Assembly: GCF_027568395.1 (NCBI RefSeq)
Contig: NZ_JANKZL010000001.1
Span: 310,001 to 374,000 of the forward strand
Length of the DNA: 64,000 nt
From: Aminobacter sp. HY435
GTDB lineage: Bacteria > Pseudomonadota > Alphaproteobacteria > Rhizobiales > Rhizobiaceae
Direction of reading: 5' to 3'
Below are positions 27,471-36,733 of this stretch, one piece after another; positions within the stretch are counted from its first letter, which is position 1, and the number at the start of each line of letters is the position of its first letter. The notes beneath the pieces are model-generated. The model saw only the letters and a list, made by a program, of their open reading frames with translations, did not search any database and was not told the origin of the DNA. Both the position numbers and the translations under genes were made by a program.

Positions 27471-28742
27471 ATGGCCAATCTGAAGGATCATCTCGGCAGA
27501 CCGGTCGTTGCCGTTACCGGCATCGGCGTCGTCACCTCGCTGGGCATCGGCAAAGCCGAAAACTGGGCGGCGCTGACGTCGGGCAAGTCGGGCATCCACC
27601 CGATCACACGCTTTCCCGTCGATCACCTCAACACGCGCATCTCCGGCATGGTCGACTTCCTGCCGTCGAGCAACAAGGGCGCCAGCGCCCTGACCTATGA
27701 GCTGGCCGAGACCGCCGCGCGCGAAGCGGTGGACGAGGCAGGCTTTGCCGGCGACGACTTCGACGGCCCGCTGTTCCTCGCCTCGCCGCCGGTCGAGCTC
27801 GACTGGCGCGATCGCTTCACGCTTTTTGCCGGCGACGACAAGGGTTCGGCGTCCGAGCGGCTGCTTCGGGTCGCGCGCGACCTGAATTCCCTCGACATGT
27901 TCGACAGCTCGCAATTCGGCTCGATCGCCGACCGCCTGGCCGACCGCTTCGGCACGCGCGGCCTGCCGATCACCACGTCGACCGCCTGCGCCTCCGGTGC
28001 CACCGCCATCCAGCTTGGTGTCGAGGCCATTCGGCGCGGCGAATGCGACCGCGCGCTGGCCATCGGCGCGGACGGTTCGGCAACCGCGGAAGCGCTGATC
28101 CGCTTCTCGCTCCTGTCGGCGCTGTCGACCAACAACGACGTCCCGGAAAAGGCCTCCAAGCCCTTCTCCAAGGACCGCGACGGCTTCGTGCTCGCCGAAG
28201 GCTCGGCCGCACTGGTGCTTGAATCGCTCGAAAGCGCGCTCGCACGCGGCGCCGAGGTGCTCGGCATCCTCCGCGGCTGCGGCGAAAAGGCCGACGACTT
28301 CCACCGCACCCGCTCCAAGCCCGACGGCTCGCCGGCCATCGGCGCGGTCAAGGCGGCGCTTGCCGACGCAGGCCTTGGCGAGGACGAGATCGACTACGTC
28401 AACGCCCACGGCACCTCGACCCCGGAAAACGACAAGATGGAGCATCTGTCGCTGTCCACCGTCTTCGGCGAACGCATCCGCAAGATTCCGGTGTCGTCAA
28501 ACAAGTCGATGATCGGCCATACGCTTTCCGCGGCCGGCGCGATCGAAGCCGCGTTTTCGCTGATGACGATGCGCGAAGGCGTCATTCCGCCGACCATCAA
28601 CTACGACAACGCAGACCCCTCGATCGAGCTCGACGTGGTGCCGAACGTGAAGCGCAAGGCCGAAGTTCGCACCGTGCTTTCCAACTCGTTCGGCTTCGGC
28701 GGCCAGAATACCTGCCTTGTCATGGCGCGGGAACCGGTCTAA
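27471..28742 (+). CDS. Beta-ketoacyl-ACP synthase, VLCFA cluster (FabF1XL-type)
   Basis: A 423-residue condensing enzyme with all three active-site residues: Cys173 in TACASGATAI, His in NAHGTSTPEND and His in KSMIGHTLSAAG. It performs the decarboxylative condensations that lengthen the acyl chain on AcpXL. The ATG at 27471 has an AGGA ribosome site; a GTG at 27456 in the same frame is less likely. It follows the Cys-less homologue by 18 bases and presumably pairs with it. The equivalent rhizobial gene is fabF1XL. Confidence 0.92.
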   Translation: MANLKDHLGRPVVAVTGIGVVTSLGIGKAENWAALTSGKSGIHPITRFPVDHLNTRISGMVDFLPSSNKGASALTYELAETAAREAVDEAGFAGDDFDGPLFLASPPVELDWRDRFTLFAGDDKGSASERLLRVARDLNSLDMFDSSQFGSIADRLADRFGTRGLPITTSTACASGATAIQLGVEAIRRGECDRALAIGADGSATAEALIRFSLLSALSTNNDVPEKASKPFSKDRDGFVLAEGSAALVLESLESALARGAEVLGILRGCGEKADDFHRTRSKPDGSPAIGAVKAALADAGLGEDEIDYVNAHGTSTPENDKMEHLSLSTVFGERIRKIPVSSNKSMIGHTLSAAGAIEAAFSLMTMREGVIPPTINYDNADPSIELDVVPNVKRKAEVRTVLSNSFGFGGQNTCLVMAREPV

Positions 28743-28882
28743 GCGACCGTTTCAACGTTCTGGCGCATGCGCAAAGTCCGGGATCGGTCTTTGCAAGGGT
28801 CATGCGCCGCTTATAAGCGCTGTTTCGTCCCCGGCATGTCGCCGGGAACGCGCGGCACTCGAGACAAGGATTTAGCGACATC

Positions 28883-29911
28883 ATGCGCGCATTGCAGCTC
28901 GTCGAGGACCGCCGGCTCGAGCAGGTGGACATCACCCCGCCGCCGCCTCCGGGCCTTGGCGAAGTCACGTTGCGGATCAAGGCCGTGGCCCTCAACCACA
29001 TCGATGTCTGGGGCTGGCGCGGCATGGCCTTTGCCAAACGCAAGCTGCCGCTGGTGATCGGCGCCGAGGCATCCGGCGAAGTGGACCAGGTCGGCCCCGG
29101 CGTCACCGGCCTGACGCCTGGCCAGCTTGTTTCGATCTACGGCGCCCGCACCTGCGGACTTTGCCGCCCGTGCCGCGAAGGCCGCGACAACCTCTGCGAA
29201 CACGTCTCGGGCGTGCACGGCTTCCACGTCGATGGCTTTGCCCAGGAAAAGATCAACCTGCCGGCCCGCCTCCTCGTCCCCGCCCCTCCCGGAGTCGACG
29301 CCGTCGGTGCTGCGGTCGCTCCCGTCACCTTCGGCACCGTCGAGCATATGCTGTTCGACAACGCCAAGCTTGAGCCGGGCGAAACCATCCTTGTCCATGC
29401 CGGCGGTTCGGGCATCGGCTCGGCGGCGATCCAGCTCGCCAAGAAGATGGGCTGCACCGTCATCACCACTGTCGGCTCCAACGACAAGATCGAGAAGGCA
29501 AAGGCGCTCGGCGCCGATCACGTCATCAACTACCGCGATGACCGTTTCGAAGGCGTGGTGCGCAAGCTGACCAAGAAGAAGGGCGTCGACGTCGTCTTCG
29601 AGCACGTCGGCAAGGACACATGGGCAGGCTCGATGTTCAGCCTGAAGCGCGGCGGTCGCCTCGTCACCTGCGGTTCGACCTCGGGCGTATCGACCGAAAT
29701 CAACCTGATGATGCTGTTTCAGCAGCAGCTCAAGCTGCTCGGCTCGTTCGGCTGCCGCATGGAAAACATGGCCAACGCCATGCAGAAGATGGCGGCCGGG
29801 CTGGTCAAGCCGGTCATCGACACCGAAGTCGACTTCACGTCTATCGATACCGCGCTGAAGCGGATGGAGGGCCGCGACGTGTTCGGCAAGATCATCCTCC
29901 GCATCGACTGA
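28883..29911 (+). CDS. Zinc-type alcohol dehydrogenase-like oxidoreductase of the VLCFA cluster (AdhXL)
   Basis: A 342-residue medium-chain dehydrogenase/reductase. The structural zinc knuckle CGLCRPCREGRDNLC is intact, and the Rossmann motif (HAGGSGIGSAAIQLAKKMG) binds NAD(P)H. In rhizobia the homologue in this position is thought to act in VLCFA synthesis, probably as enoyl reductase or in forming the omega-1 hydroxyl. It sits 140 bases behind fabF1XL and 13 before lpxXL on the same strand. The catalytic zinc site is less clear than the structural one. Confidence 0.88.
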   Translation: MRALQLVEDRRLEQVDITPPPPPGLGEVTLRIKAVALNHIDVWGWRGMAFAKRKLPLVIGAEASGEVDQVGPGVTGLTPGQLVSIYGARTCGLCRPCREGRDNLCEHVSGVHGFHVDGFAQEKINLPARLLVPAPPGVDAVGAAVAPVTFGTVEHMLFDNAKLEPGETILVHAGGSGIGSAAIQLAKKMGCTVITTVGSNDKIEKAKALGADHVINYRDDRFEGVVRKLTKKKGVDVVFEHVGKDTWAGSMFSLKRGGRLVTCGSTSGVSTEINLMMLFQQQLKLLGSFGCRMENMANAMQKMAAGLVKPVIDTEVDFTSIDTALKRMEGRDVFGKIILRID

Positions 29912-29924
29912 GGATATCAGCGAA

Positions 29925-30923
29925 TTGCCACGCAAGAAGGTCCACAAGATTCCCAGTCCGATGATGATGCGGATCATGGGTCGGCTGCGCATGTTCAACT
30001 ACTGGCTGATTGCGCAGCTCGCCCTCGTCGTGCTCAAGCTGCTGCGCCTGCTGCCGGTGGATACCGGCCTGAACTTCGCTGACCGCGCCGCCCGTTTCGT
30101 GGGGCCGTGGTTTGGCCGCCACCGCGTCGCGGTGAGCAATCTGCGCGCCGCCTATCCGGAAAAGTCGGAGGCCGAAATCGAGGCCATTGCCCGGGACATG
30201 TGGGGCAACATGGGCCGGCTCGGTGCGGAATACATCTTCCTCGAGCAGATCTTCGACTTCGATCCTGAGACCGAGACACCCGGCCGCATCGAGGTTTCAG
30301 GCATCGACCATTTCGCCAAGATCGCCAACGAAGACAAGCCGCATATCGTCTTCACTGGCCATCTCGGCAACTTCGAGCTGCTGCCGATCGCCGCCGCCAC
30401 CTTCGGCATGAAGATCACGGCGCTGTTTCGCCCGCCGAACAATCCCTACCTCGCCGAGTACATCTTCTCGACCCGCAGCTCGAACATGGGCGACCTGCTC
30501 GCCTCACAGCGCGGCGCGTCATTTGCACTGGCCGGCATTCTCGACCGCGGCGGCAATGTCGGCATTCTGGTCGACCAGAAGTTCATCCGCGGCCTGCGCA
30601 CCACCTTCTTTGGCCGTGAATGCGAGACCACCCCGGTGCTCGGCATGCTTGCGCGCCACTACGACTGCGACGTCTATCCGGCACATTGCATCCGCTTGCC
30701 CGGCAACCGCTACCGGTTGACCATCGAAGACAAGCTCGTCTTGCCACGCCTTGAAGACGGGGCAGTCGATGTCCTGGCGACCACCCAAATGCTCAACGAC
30801 ACTGTCGAGCGTTGGGTTCGCGAAGATCCCGGGCAGTGGATGTGGTTCCACAAGCGCTGGGGTTTGACTGGCGGCAAGCGTCGCAAGACCAACAAGGCGG
30901 GCAAGCTGGTGGCCGGTTCGTGA
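29925..30923 (+). CDS. lpxXL: Lipid A VLCFA acyltransferase LpxXL
   Basis: A 332-residue member of the LpxL/HtrB lipid A acyltransferase family, with the HX4(D/E) catalytic motif as HLGNFE. An N-terminal membrane anchor (FNYWLIAQLALVVLKLLRLL) precedes the cytoplasmic acyltransferase domain, and DQKFIRGLRTTFFGRE is a family block. It would transfer the 27-hydroxy-C28 chain from AcpXL to lipid A. The TTG start at 29925 follows a GAGGA site; a later ATG in the run MMMRIM is an alternative. It ends the cluster and converges on the molybdoenzyme operon with a 13-base gap. Confidence 0.92.
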   Translation: MPRKKVHKIPSPMMMRIMGRLRMFNYWLIAQLALVVLKLLRLLPVDTGLNFADRAARFVGPWFGRHRVAVSNLRAAYPEKSEAEIEAIARDMWGNMGRLGAEYIFLEQIFDFDPETETPGRIEVSGIDHFAKIANEDKPHIVFTGHLGNFELLPIAAATFGMKITALFRPPNNPYLAEYIFSTRSSNMGDLLASQRGASFALAGILDRGGNVGILVDQKFIRGLRTTFFGRECETTPVLGMLARHYDCDVYPAHCIRLPGNRYRLTIEDKLVLPRLEDGAVDVLATTQMLNDTVERWVREDPGQWMWFHKRWGLTGGKRRKTNKAGKLVAGS

Positions 30924-30936
30924 ACCGGCTTGTGCG

Positions 30937-31857
30937 CTAGCCGCCGTAATAATTCATCACGGCATGGCGTGCTTCGGCGAAAAACAGCCAGCGCTCGACG
31001 ACCAGCCCGAGCGCATAGCCCGCCACCGCGAAAACAGCCGCAAAGATGGCGAGCGTGCCCTGGCCGGCAACCGCCGCAACAATCAACAGCAGCATCGGCA
31101 GCGCGCCGCCTGCTAGCATGGCGAGCTTCGACAGCTTGGCCGCATGCTTGCGTGCGACCTTGAAGCCCATTTCCCGTGTCAGGTAGTTGTCATTGATGTG
31201 TGGCCGCTCAAACAACCTGACGTGTCCAATATGCCCGAGCCCCGTCGCGCTCTCGGGCGTCGACAGCGGCGCGAGCATCCGCAACCTTGTCCACCAGGCG
31301 TTCTTTGCAACCCACGCTGCGGCGAGCGCCGGTAGCGCCAGTGCCGCCGGAAGCGCGCCGTTGCCGCCATTAACGAACGCAAAGGCCGTGGCGAGCAGAA
31401 GGCCGCCGGCTGCGGCAAACAGCAGATAGCACAGTGGCGTGAGCCCGGTGTTCCACGCCTGGATGGAGCGAAGCGAAGCGTAGATCATCGCCGTGCAATA
31501 GACCGTCACCCCGCACATCACCGTTCCGAGCAGCCCGACCGCCACAACGTGTCGGCCTTCGATGGCCGCCAGCCAGGCCGAAAAGGTCAGCGGAGCGAAC
31601 GTCAGGATCGCCATCACGCCTTCGCGCGACAGCCAGCTCGAACGCCATTGCGACAAGGCCCGCCAAGCTCGCTGCGGATTCCCGAGATGCAACGTTGACG
31701 CCAGCAGGCCGCCGGATATCAGCGCCAGCGCCAACGCGTAGGCGACCTTGGTGCCGATCATCGTCGGGTCGAGCAGACCGAGGCCAAGAACGGCGGCAAG
31801 GCCGTAGCCCATGCCGGACAGCGTGGTGAACAAGATGATGGAAGGTGCGGGATGCAT
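30937..31857 (-). CDS. DmsC-family membrane anchor of a molybdoenzyme (SoeC-like)
   Basis: A 306-residue membrane anchor of the DmsC type, with about eight hydrophobic helices, the first being IILFTTLSGMGYGLAAVLGL. The LHLGNPQRAWRALSQWRSSWLSRE block is a marker for this subgroup. It would hold the iron-sulfur and molybdenum subunits on the cytoplasmic face of the membrane and pass electrons to quinone. It starts 3 bases after the iron-sulfur subunit stop. The three-gene set matches sulfite dehydrogenase SoeABC more than true DMSO reductase, since the catalytic subunit has no Tat signal. Confidence 0.85.
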   Translation of the reverse strand: MHPAPSIILFTTLSGMGYGLAAVLGLGLLDPTMIGTKVAYALALALISGGLLASTLHLGNPQRAWRALSQWRSSWLSREGVMAILTFAPLTFSAWLAAIEGRHVVAVGLLGTVMCGVTVYCTAMIYASLRSIQAWNTGLTPLCYLLFAAAGGLLLATAFAFVNGGNGALPAALALPALAAAWVAKNAWWTRLRMLAPLSTPESATGLGHIGHVRLFERPHINDNYLTREMGFKVARKHAAKLSKLAMLAGGALPMLLLIVAAVAGQGTLAIFAAVFAVAGYALGLVVERWLFFAEARHAVMNYYGG

Positions 31858-31860
31858 GTT

Positions 31861-32628
31861 TCAGATTCGGTCCAGCATGCCGTCGAGCCAGGCGAAGAAG
31901 CCTTTTGCTCCGTCGGTGTTTTCAGCGAGCACCGGCGATCCGGCGCTGGCAGCCAGCGGTTTGCGCGGACGCGGCGGCAGATATTTGTTGGTCGGGCGCG
32001 TGCCCTGCTCCGGCATCAGGTCGTAGCCACCGCGTTCGGCCACCATGCGCGAAACATCGGATGCGGGATCCGCGAGATCGCCGTAGTGCCGGGCGTTGGC
32101 AGGGCACGTACGCACGCAGGACGGCACGCGATCGATTTCCTGGAGTGTCTCGTTGTAGATGCGGTCGACGCACAGCGTGCACTTTTTCATCACGCCGGCG
32201 GCAAGGTCCATCTCGCGCGCGCCATAGGCGCAGGACCAGGCGCACAGCCCGCAGCCAATGCATTTGCTCTCGTCGACCAGCACGATGCCGTCTTCGGCGC
32301 GCTTGTACGATGCTCCAGTCGGGCAGACGGTGACGCACGGCGCATCCTCGCAATGCAGGCATGACTTGGGGAAATGCACGATGCGCGCCTCGCCCGCCTC
32401 GCCGATCACCTGCCCGCCCTCCGGCACGACCTCGAAGGTGTGGATGCGGTTGAGGAAGGTGCCCGAGACGTCGGCGCCGTACGGGTTCTGGTCCGAAAGT
32501 GCGGCGCCGTAGCCACCGGTGTTCCATTCCTTGCAGCTGATGACGCAGGCATGGCAGCCGACGCAGACGTCAAGATCGATCACCAGTCCGAGTTTTTTCG
32601 GTGTCGGCAGCGACGGCAGGCTGGTCAT
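31861..32628 (-). CDS. 4Fe-4S dicluster electron-transfer subunit (SoeB/DmsB-like)
   Basis: A 255-residue iron-sulfur subunit with sixteen cysteines in the order expected for four [4Fe-4S] clusters: CVGCHACVISC, CLHCEDAPCVTVC, CIGCGLCAWSC and CTLCVD followed by CVRTC. It connects the molybdenum subunit to the membrane anchor. The ATG at 32628 overlaps the TGA stop of the upstream catalytic subunit (ATGA), so translation is coupled. The C-terminal tail after residue 190 is proline-rich and variable. Confidence 0.9.
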   Translation of the reverse strand: MTSLPSLPTPKKLGLVIDLDVCVGCHACVISCKEWNTGGYGAALSDQNPYGADVSGTFLNRIHTFEVVPEGGQVIGEAGEARIVHFPKSCLHCEDAPCVTVCPTGASYKRAEDGIVLVDESKCIGCGLCAWSCAYGAREMDLAAGVMKKCTLCVDRIYNETLQEIDRVPSCVRTCPANARHYGDLADPASDVSRMVAERGGYDLMPEQGTRPTNKYLPPRPRKPLAASAGSPVLAENTDGAKGFFAWLDGMLDRI

Positions 32629-35465
32629 TTCGCCCACTCCTGGCCATAGCGCAGTTCGTCCGGATGCTGCCGCTCCGGCGCCACAGCGGCAAAATGCGGT
32701 TCGCTAACTCCGGCCCGTTCGGCCTTCTCGATACGGACGCGAAGGTCGTACCACGCTGCTTGGCCGGTAACAGGATCGGAGTTGGACCAGCGCATGCCGT
32801 CACCTTTGGGCGGTAGAAGTTCGTGGATCAAGTGATTCATCAGAAAGCCCTTTTTGGCTTCCGGTGCATCCTTGTCGAGGGCCCAAGCGCCCTCGCGCTT
32901 GCCGATGGCGTTCCACGTCCAGATGGTGCTTGAATTGACCGCCTCCATGCGCGCCACCTCGACCTTGATGCGGCCGTGATGTGAAATCACCCAGACCCAG
33001 TCGCCGTCGACCAGCCCGATCTCGTCGCAGATCGGCCCCGGCACGTAGAGCGGGTTCCTGGTGTGGATCTGCCGCAGCCAGGCGTTCATCGAGCCCCAGG
33101 AATGGTACATCGCCGCCGGCCTCTGGGTGATGGCGTGATAAGGATATTCGTCGCCGTTGACCGCCGCTTCCTCGAACGGCCGATACCAGGACGGCAGCGG
33201 ATCGAAGGTCTCCAGGATGCGCTGGCGATGGGTCACAGGCGCGACAGGCTCGCGCACGCCCTCCGCCGACAGCCGGAACTTCTGCAGCGTTTCCTGGTAG
33301 AGCTGGAAAATCACGGGTTTGGGTTCGTCGAAGAAGCCCATGCGCACGCCGAAATCCTGGTAGGCCTTGTTGGCGTGCTTGAAGAACTGGGCTTCGAGCG
33401 GGATATGCGCGGAAAAGAACGAACCGTTGTCGATGTAGCGCTGCATCTGCTCGGGATTGGCTGCCCCGCGCCCCGAACGCTCGCCATTGCTGCCGCGGAA
33501 GCCCGCAAGCGGCCCGATGCCCGGCCGCCGCTCGTGACGGACGATGTAGTCGGCATAGTCCTTGTACAGCGGCTTGCCGTGATTGTCGGCGAAGCCGGGC
33601 AGCTTCAGACGCGCGCCGAGATCGAGCAGCACCGTCTGGAAGCCACGAACGTCACGGTCGGGCTCGACCACCGGCCAGCGGATGGCATCCTGCACGGCAT
33701 CCGGCTCGGAGATCGGCCGATCGAGCAGCGAAATGCAGTCATGCCGCTCGAGATAGGTCGTATCCGGCAGGATCAGGTCGGCGTAGGCGACCATTTCGGA
33801 GGAATAGGCATCGGAATAGATGATCTTGGGGATACGGTACTCCCCGGTCTCCGGGTCCTTGTCCTCCAGCATCTTGATGACGCCGGCCGTGTTCATCGAC
33901 GAGTTCCAGGCCATGTTGGCCATGTAGAGGAACATCAGGTCGACCGGATAGGGATCGCCGGCATGCGCATTGGCGATGACCATGTGCATCAGCCCATGTG
34001 CGGAGATCGGCGCATCCCACGAAAACGCCTTGTCGATGCGCATCGGCTGGCCGTCGGCGTCGACCAGAAGGTCTTCGGGGCCTCTCGGAAAGCCGAGGTG
34101 CGGACCCGACAGCGGCTTGTTGGAGCCAAAATGCTCGGCCTTGCCGTGCGGCGTCGGATGCGCTTCGATCGGCTTGGGATAAGGCGGCTCGAAGCGGAAG
34201 GCGCCGGGGCAGTCGACCGCGCCGATCAGCACCTGAAGCATGTGCAAGGCGCGCGCCGTCTGGAAGCCGTTGGAATGCGCCGAAAGCCCGCGCATGGCAT
34301 GGAACGACACCGGCCGGCCGATAAAGCTCTCATGACGCTGGCCGTTGACGTCGGTCCATGGCTGGTCGATTGAGATCGCCTCGTCGAAAGCGACGCGTGC
34401 GATCTCTGCTGCCAGTCCGCGGATCGTCTCGGCGGAGACACCGGTCTCCTTTGCCACGGCTTCAGGGGCATACTGCGGGTCGAGGTACTTTTCGGCCAGC
34501 AACTGGAACGCCGGCACCGCGAAACGTCCGTCCGGCAGTTCGACGCGGCCATAGAGCCCTGCCCTGGCGCCTTTGGCGCCCAATGCCACCACCTGCTCGG
34601 TCACCGTCTCATGGACCTGGACCTTGCCGTCCTTGTCGCGCAGGAACAGTCCGTGCTCGGCGGTGCCCGGCGCGTCGACCACCAGCCAGGTCGCGTTGGA
34701 ATAGCGCACGATGTAGTCGACATCGATTTTTCGTGCCTTCAGCAATTCGTGCACGATCGCCAGGATCAGCAGGCCGTCGGTGCCGGGGCGGATGCCGATC
34801 CAGTTATCGGCGACCGCCGAATAGCCCGTGCGCACCGGATTGACCGAGACGAAGCGCGCGCCACGCTTCTTGAGCTTGGAGATGCCGATCTTGATCGGGT
34901 TGGAATCGTGATCCTCGGCCACGCCGAACATCACGAACAGCTTGGTCCGGTCCCAGTCCGGCGCGCCGAACTCCCAGAAGGCCCCGCCAATCGTCATGAT
35001 CCCGGCGGCAGCCATGTTGACCGAGCAGAAGCCGCCATGCGCGGCGTAGTTGGGCGTGCCGAACTGCTGCGCCCAGAAGCCGGTCAGCGACTGCGACTGG
35101 TCGCGGCCGGTGAAGAAGGCGAGCTTCCTCGGGTCGTTCTGCCGCACCTCACCGAGCCAGTTCGTCGCCAGCGACAGCGCCTCGTCCCAGGAAATCTGCT
35201 TGAATTCGCCCGAACCGCGCGGCCCGGTCCTGAGCATCGGGCCGGTCAGTCGCGCCGGCGCGTAGTGCTGCATGATGCCGGCCGAGCCCTTGGCGCAAAG
35301 AACGCCGCGATTGACCGGGTGGTCGCGGTTGCCCTCGATATAGCGTACCTTGCCGTCCTTGAGGTGCACGTCGATGCCGCAGCGGCAGGCGCACATGTAG
35401 CAGGTGGTCTTGCGGACCTCGTCGGAGACGGGTTCGGATAGTGCCACGCGTGGCTGTGACGTCAT
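32625..35465 (-). CDS. Molybdopterin oxidoreductase, cytoplasmic sulfite dehydrogenase SoeA-like
   Basis: A 946-residue catalytic subunit of the DMSO reductase superfamily. The N-terminal [4Fe-4S] ligands are Cys22, Cys25, Cys29 and Cys57 (CYMCACRCG and VLCAKG). Cys147 in GGFCSVNMAAAGI is the likely molybdenum ligand, the Cys-ligand pattern of formate dehydrogenase and Nap groups. No Tat twin-arginine signal is present, so the enzyme faces the cytoplasm. This and the partner subunits fit SoeABC, the sulfite:quinone oxidoreductase known from Allochromatium and Roseobacters. Polysulfide or other substrates cannot be excluded. The operon order is A-B-C, with coupled stops and starts. Confidence 0.85.
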   Translation of the reverse strand: MTSQPRVALSEPVSDEVRKTTCYMCACRCGIDVHLKDGKVRYIEGNRDHPVNRGVLCAKGSAGIMQHYAPARLTGPMLRTGPRGSGEFKQISWDEALSLATNWLGEVRQNDPRKLAFFTGRDQSQSLTGFWAQQFGTPNYAAHGGFCSVNMAAAGIMTIGGAFWEFGAPDWDRTKLFVMFGVAEDHDSNPIKIGISKLKKRGARFVSVNPVRTGYSAVADNWIGIRPGTDGLLILAIVHELLKARKIDVDYIVRYSNATWLVVDAPGTAEHGLFLRDKDGKVQVHETVTEQVVALGAKGARAGLYGRVELPDGRFAVPAFQLLAEKYLDPQYAPEAVAKETGVSAETIRGLAAEIARVAFDEAISIDQPWTDVNGQRHESFIGRPVSFHAMRGLSAHSNGFQTARALHMLQVLIGAVDCPGAFRFEPPYPKPIEAHPTPHGKAEHFGSNKPLSGPHLGFPRGPEDLLVDADGQPMRIDKAFSWDAPISAHGLMHMVIANAHAGDPYPVDLMFLYMANMAWNSSMNTAGVIKMLEDKDPETGEYRIPKIIYSDAYSSEMVAYADLILPDTTYLERHDCISLLDRPISEPDAVQDAIRWPVVEPDRDVRGFQTVLLDLGARLKLPGFADNHGKPLYKDYADYIVRHERRPGIGPLAGFRGSNGERSGRGAANPEQMQRYIDNGSFFSAHIPLEAQFFKHANKAYQDFGVRMGFFDEPKPVIFQLYQETLQKFRLSAEGVREPVAPVTHRQRILETFDPLPSWYRPFEEAAVNGDEYPYHAITQRPAAMYHSWGSMNAWLRQIHTRNPLYVPGPICDEIGLVDGDWVWVISHHGRIKVEVARMEAVNSSTIWTWNAIGKREGAWALDKDAPEAKKGFLMNHLIHELLPPKGDGMRWSNSDPVTGQAAWYDLRVRIEKAERAGVSEPHFAAVAPERQHPDELRYGQEWAK

Positions 35466-35593
35466 GCTTGCGAACTCCCTGACCGGGAGTCGTAACCAGA
35501 CTGACCGTGAAAGGAAATGCCTGCAAAGGTCAGTCTACGGCAAAATTTATCCATTGAGGGCAAAGAACTTGGTTCGCCCGTCTAATGTATCGC

Positions 35594-35636
35594 TGAAAAT
35601 GGAAAGACCGGGGAATCCCCACTCCCCGGCCTTTCC
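35594..35636 (-). terminator. Rho-independent terminator of the outer-membrane barrel gene
   Basis: A 14-bp stem with one mismatch (ggaaagaccgggga / tccccggcctttcc) and an 8-base loop lies 29 bases beyond the porin-like gene. On the minus strand the stem is followed by ATTTTCAG. Confidence 0.7.
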
Positions 35637-35664
35637 GCAGGCACGTCGCCCCGAACGTAAATTC

Positions 35665-36495
35665 CTAGAAGAACAGGTAGCTTGACCGCGCGGTATCCAT
35701 GGTCGCGCCGTTGCGATCCTCGTCCAGCAACGTATCGGCGCCGAATGTCGCGCGGATGCCAAGAACCAGCTTGTGAAGATTTACGTCGTCGCTGCTGGGG
35801 CCAGTCAGGTGGTCGAACTGATAGCGTCCGAATACCGTCCATGGCGTGTTGTCGAAGCGATAGTTACCTTGCAAGGCCAGGGTAATGGTATCTGCACCCT
35901 CATCGAGGTCCACCGACCGATAGCCAAGCTCGCCATCAAACCTGAGATTGGGCTGGGCAAAGTACCGGGCAACTGCGCGCGCACCCCAGACATCGATATG
36001 TTCGGAGAAGCCGGATTGGCGCAATTGTCCGTAGTAGGCTTGGCCATAAAGTGTGACGTTGTCGAAATAGACCTGGGCCTCCGGCCCGACCGTGAAGCTG
36101 TAGAGGTCTTCCGGACCGCTGTCGCCACCATAGCCGTTGATGGATGCAAAGCCACCCAGCGCGAAGCTGCTCGGATCACGCCAGTAGGCATGCAGCGCGC
36201 CGCCATAGCTGTTGATATCGCCCTCGTCGAACCAGGCGCCGTCAGCGAAAACGTCACCCTGGATGTTCCAACGCGCGTCGATCGGATAGTTCAACCGCGC
36301 CGCGCCTCCCGCCACCCACGCATTCTCGCTGCCGCCATCGAAGTCGATCCAAAGCCCGCCGAGATAGGCTTCGATATGACCGGAAACACGCGGCCCAGCG
36401 ACAACGGGCTCTTCGACTACTGGCGAAACAGCGTCGGCCGCGAATGCTGAAGAAGTGACGGTGGCAAGCAATGCACTGGCAAGAAGGCGCTTCAT
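35665..36495 (-). CDS. Outer-membrane beta-barrel protein of unknown function
   Basis: A 276-residue exported protein. The signal peptide is clean (MKRLLASALLATVTSSAFA, cleavage before ADA). The mature part is rich in alternating aromatic and polar residues and glycine (HIEAYLGGLWIDF, DVFADGAWFDEGD, GQAYYGQLRQSG, DGELGYRSVD), typical of a small outer-membrane barrel. A final phenylalanine pair (SSYLFF) ends the protein, the usual barrel assembly signal. The ATG at 36495 has a GAGGGGACC ribosome site. I do not recognise a specific family. It is monocistronic with its own terminator. Confidence 0.75.
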   Translation of the reverse strand: MKRLLASALLATVTSSAFAADAVSPVVEEPVVAGPRVSGHIEAYLGGLWIDFDGGSENAWVAGGAARLNYPIDARWNIQGDVFADGAWFDEGDINSYGGALHAYWRDPSSFALGGFASINGYGGDSGPEDLYSFTVGPEAQVYFDNVTLYGQAYYGQLRQSGFSEHIDVWGARAVARYFAQPNLRFDGELGYRSVDLDEGADTITLALQGNYRFDNTPWTVFGRYQFDHLTGPSSDDVNLHKLVLGIRATFGADTLLDEDRNGATMDTARSSYLFF

Positions 36496-36733
36496 GAAGG
36501 TCCCCTCATACTCTGGCAAATCAGCTATGGCGAAGATTAGCATTGGCTTGCAGGGACGCAATTCCGGACGAACTCAACGCCCGCCTCAACTTAGGATTTC
36601 ACACGGCTGATGATACAATTCTGCAACAAACCCATCCTCCGATGGTTAAGCAGCCGTGTATTTGACACGCAACAGCGCATTTTCTCGGCGACATGAGCCG
36701 CCCAGCCAGGATTTCGCCAGCCAGCGAGGATTC

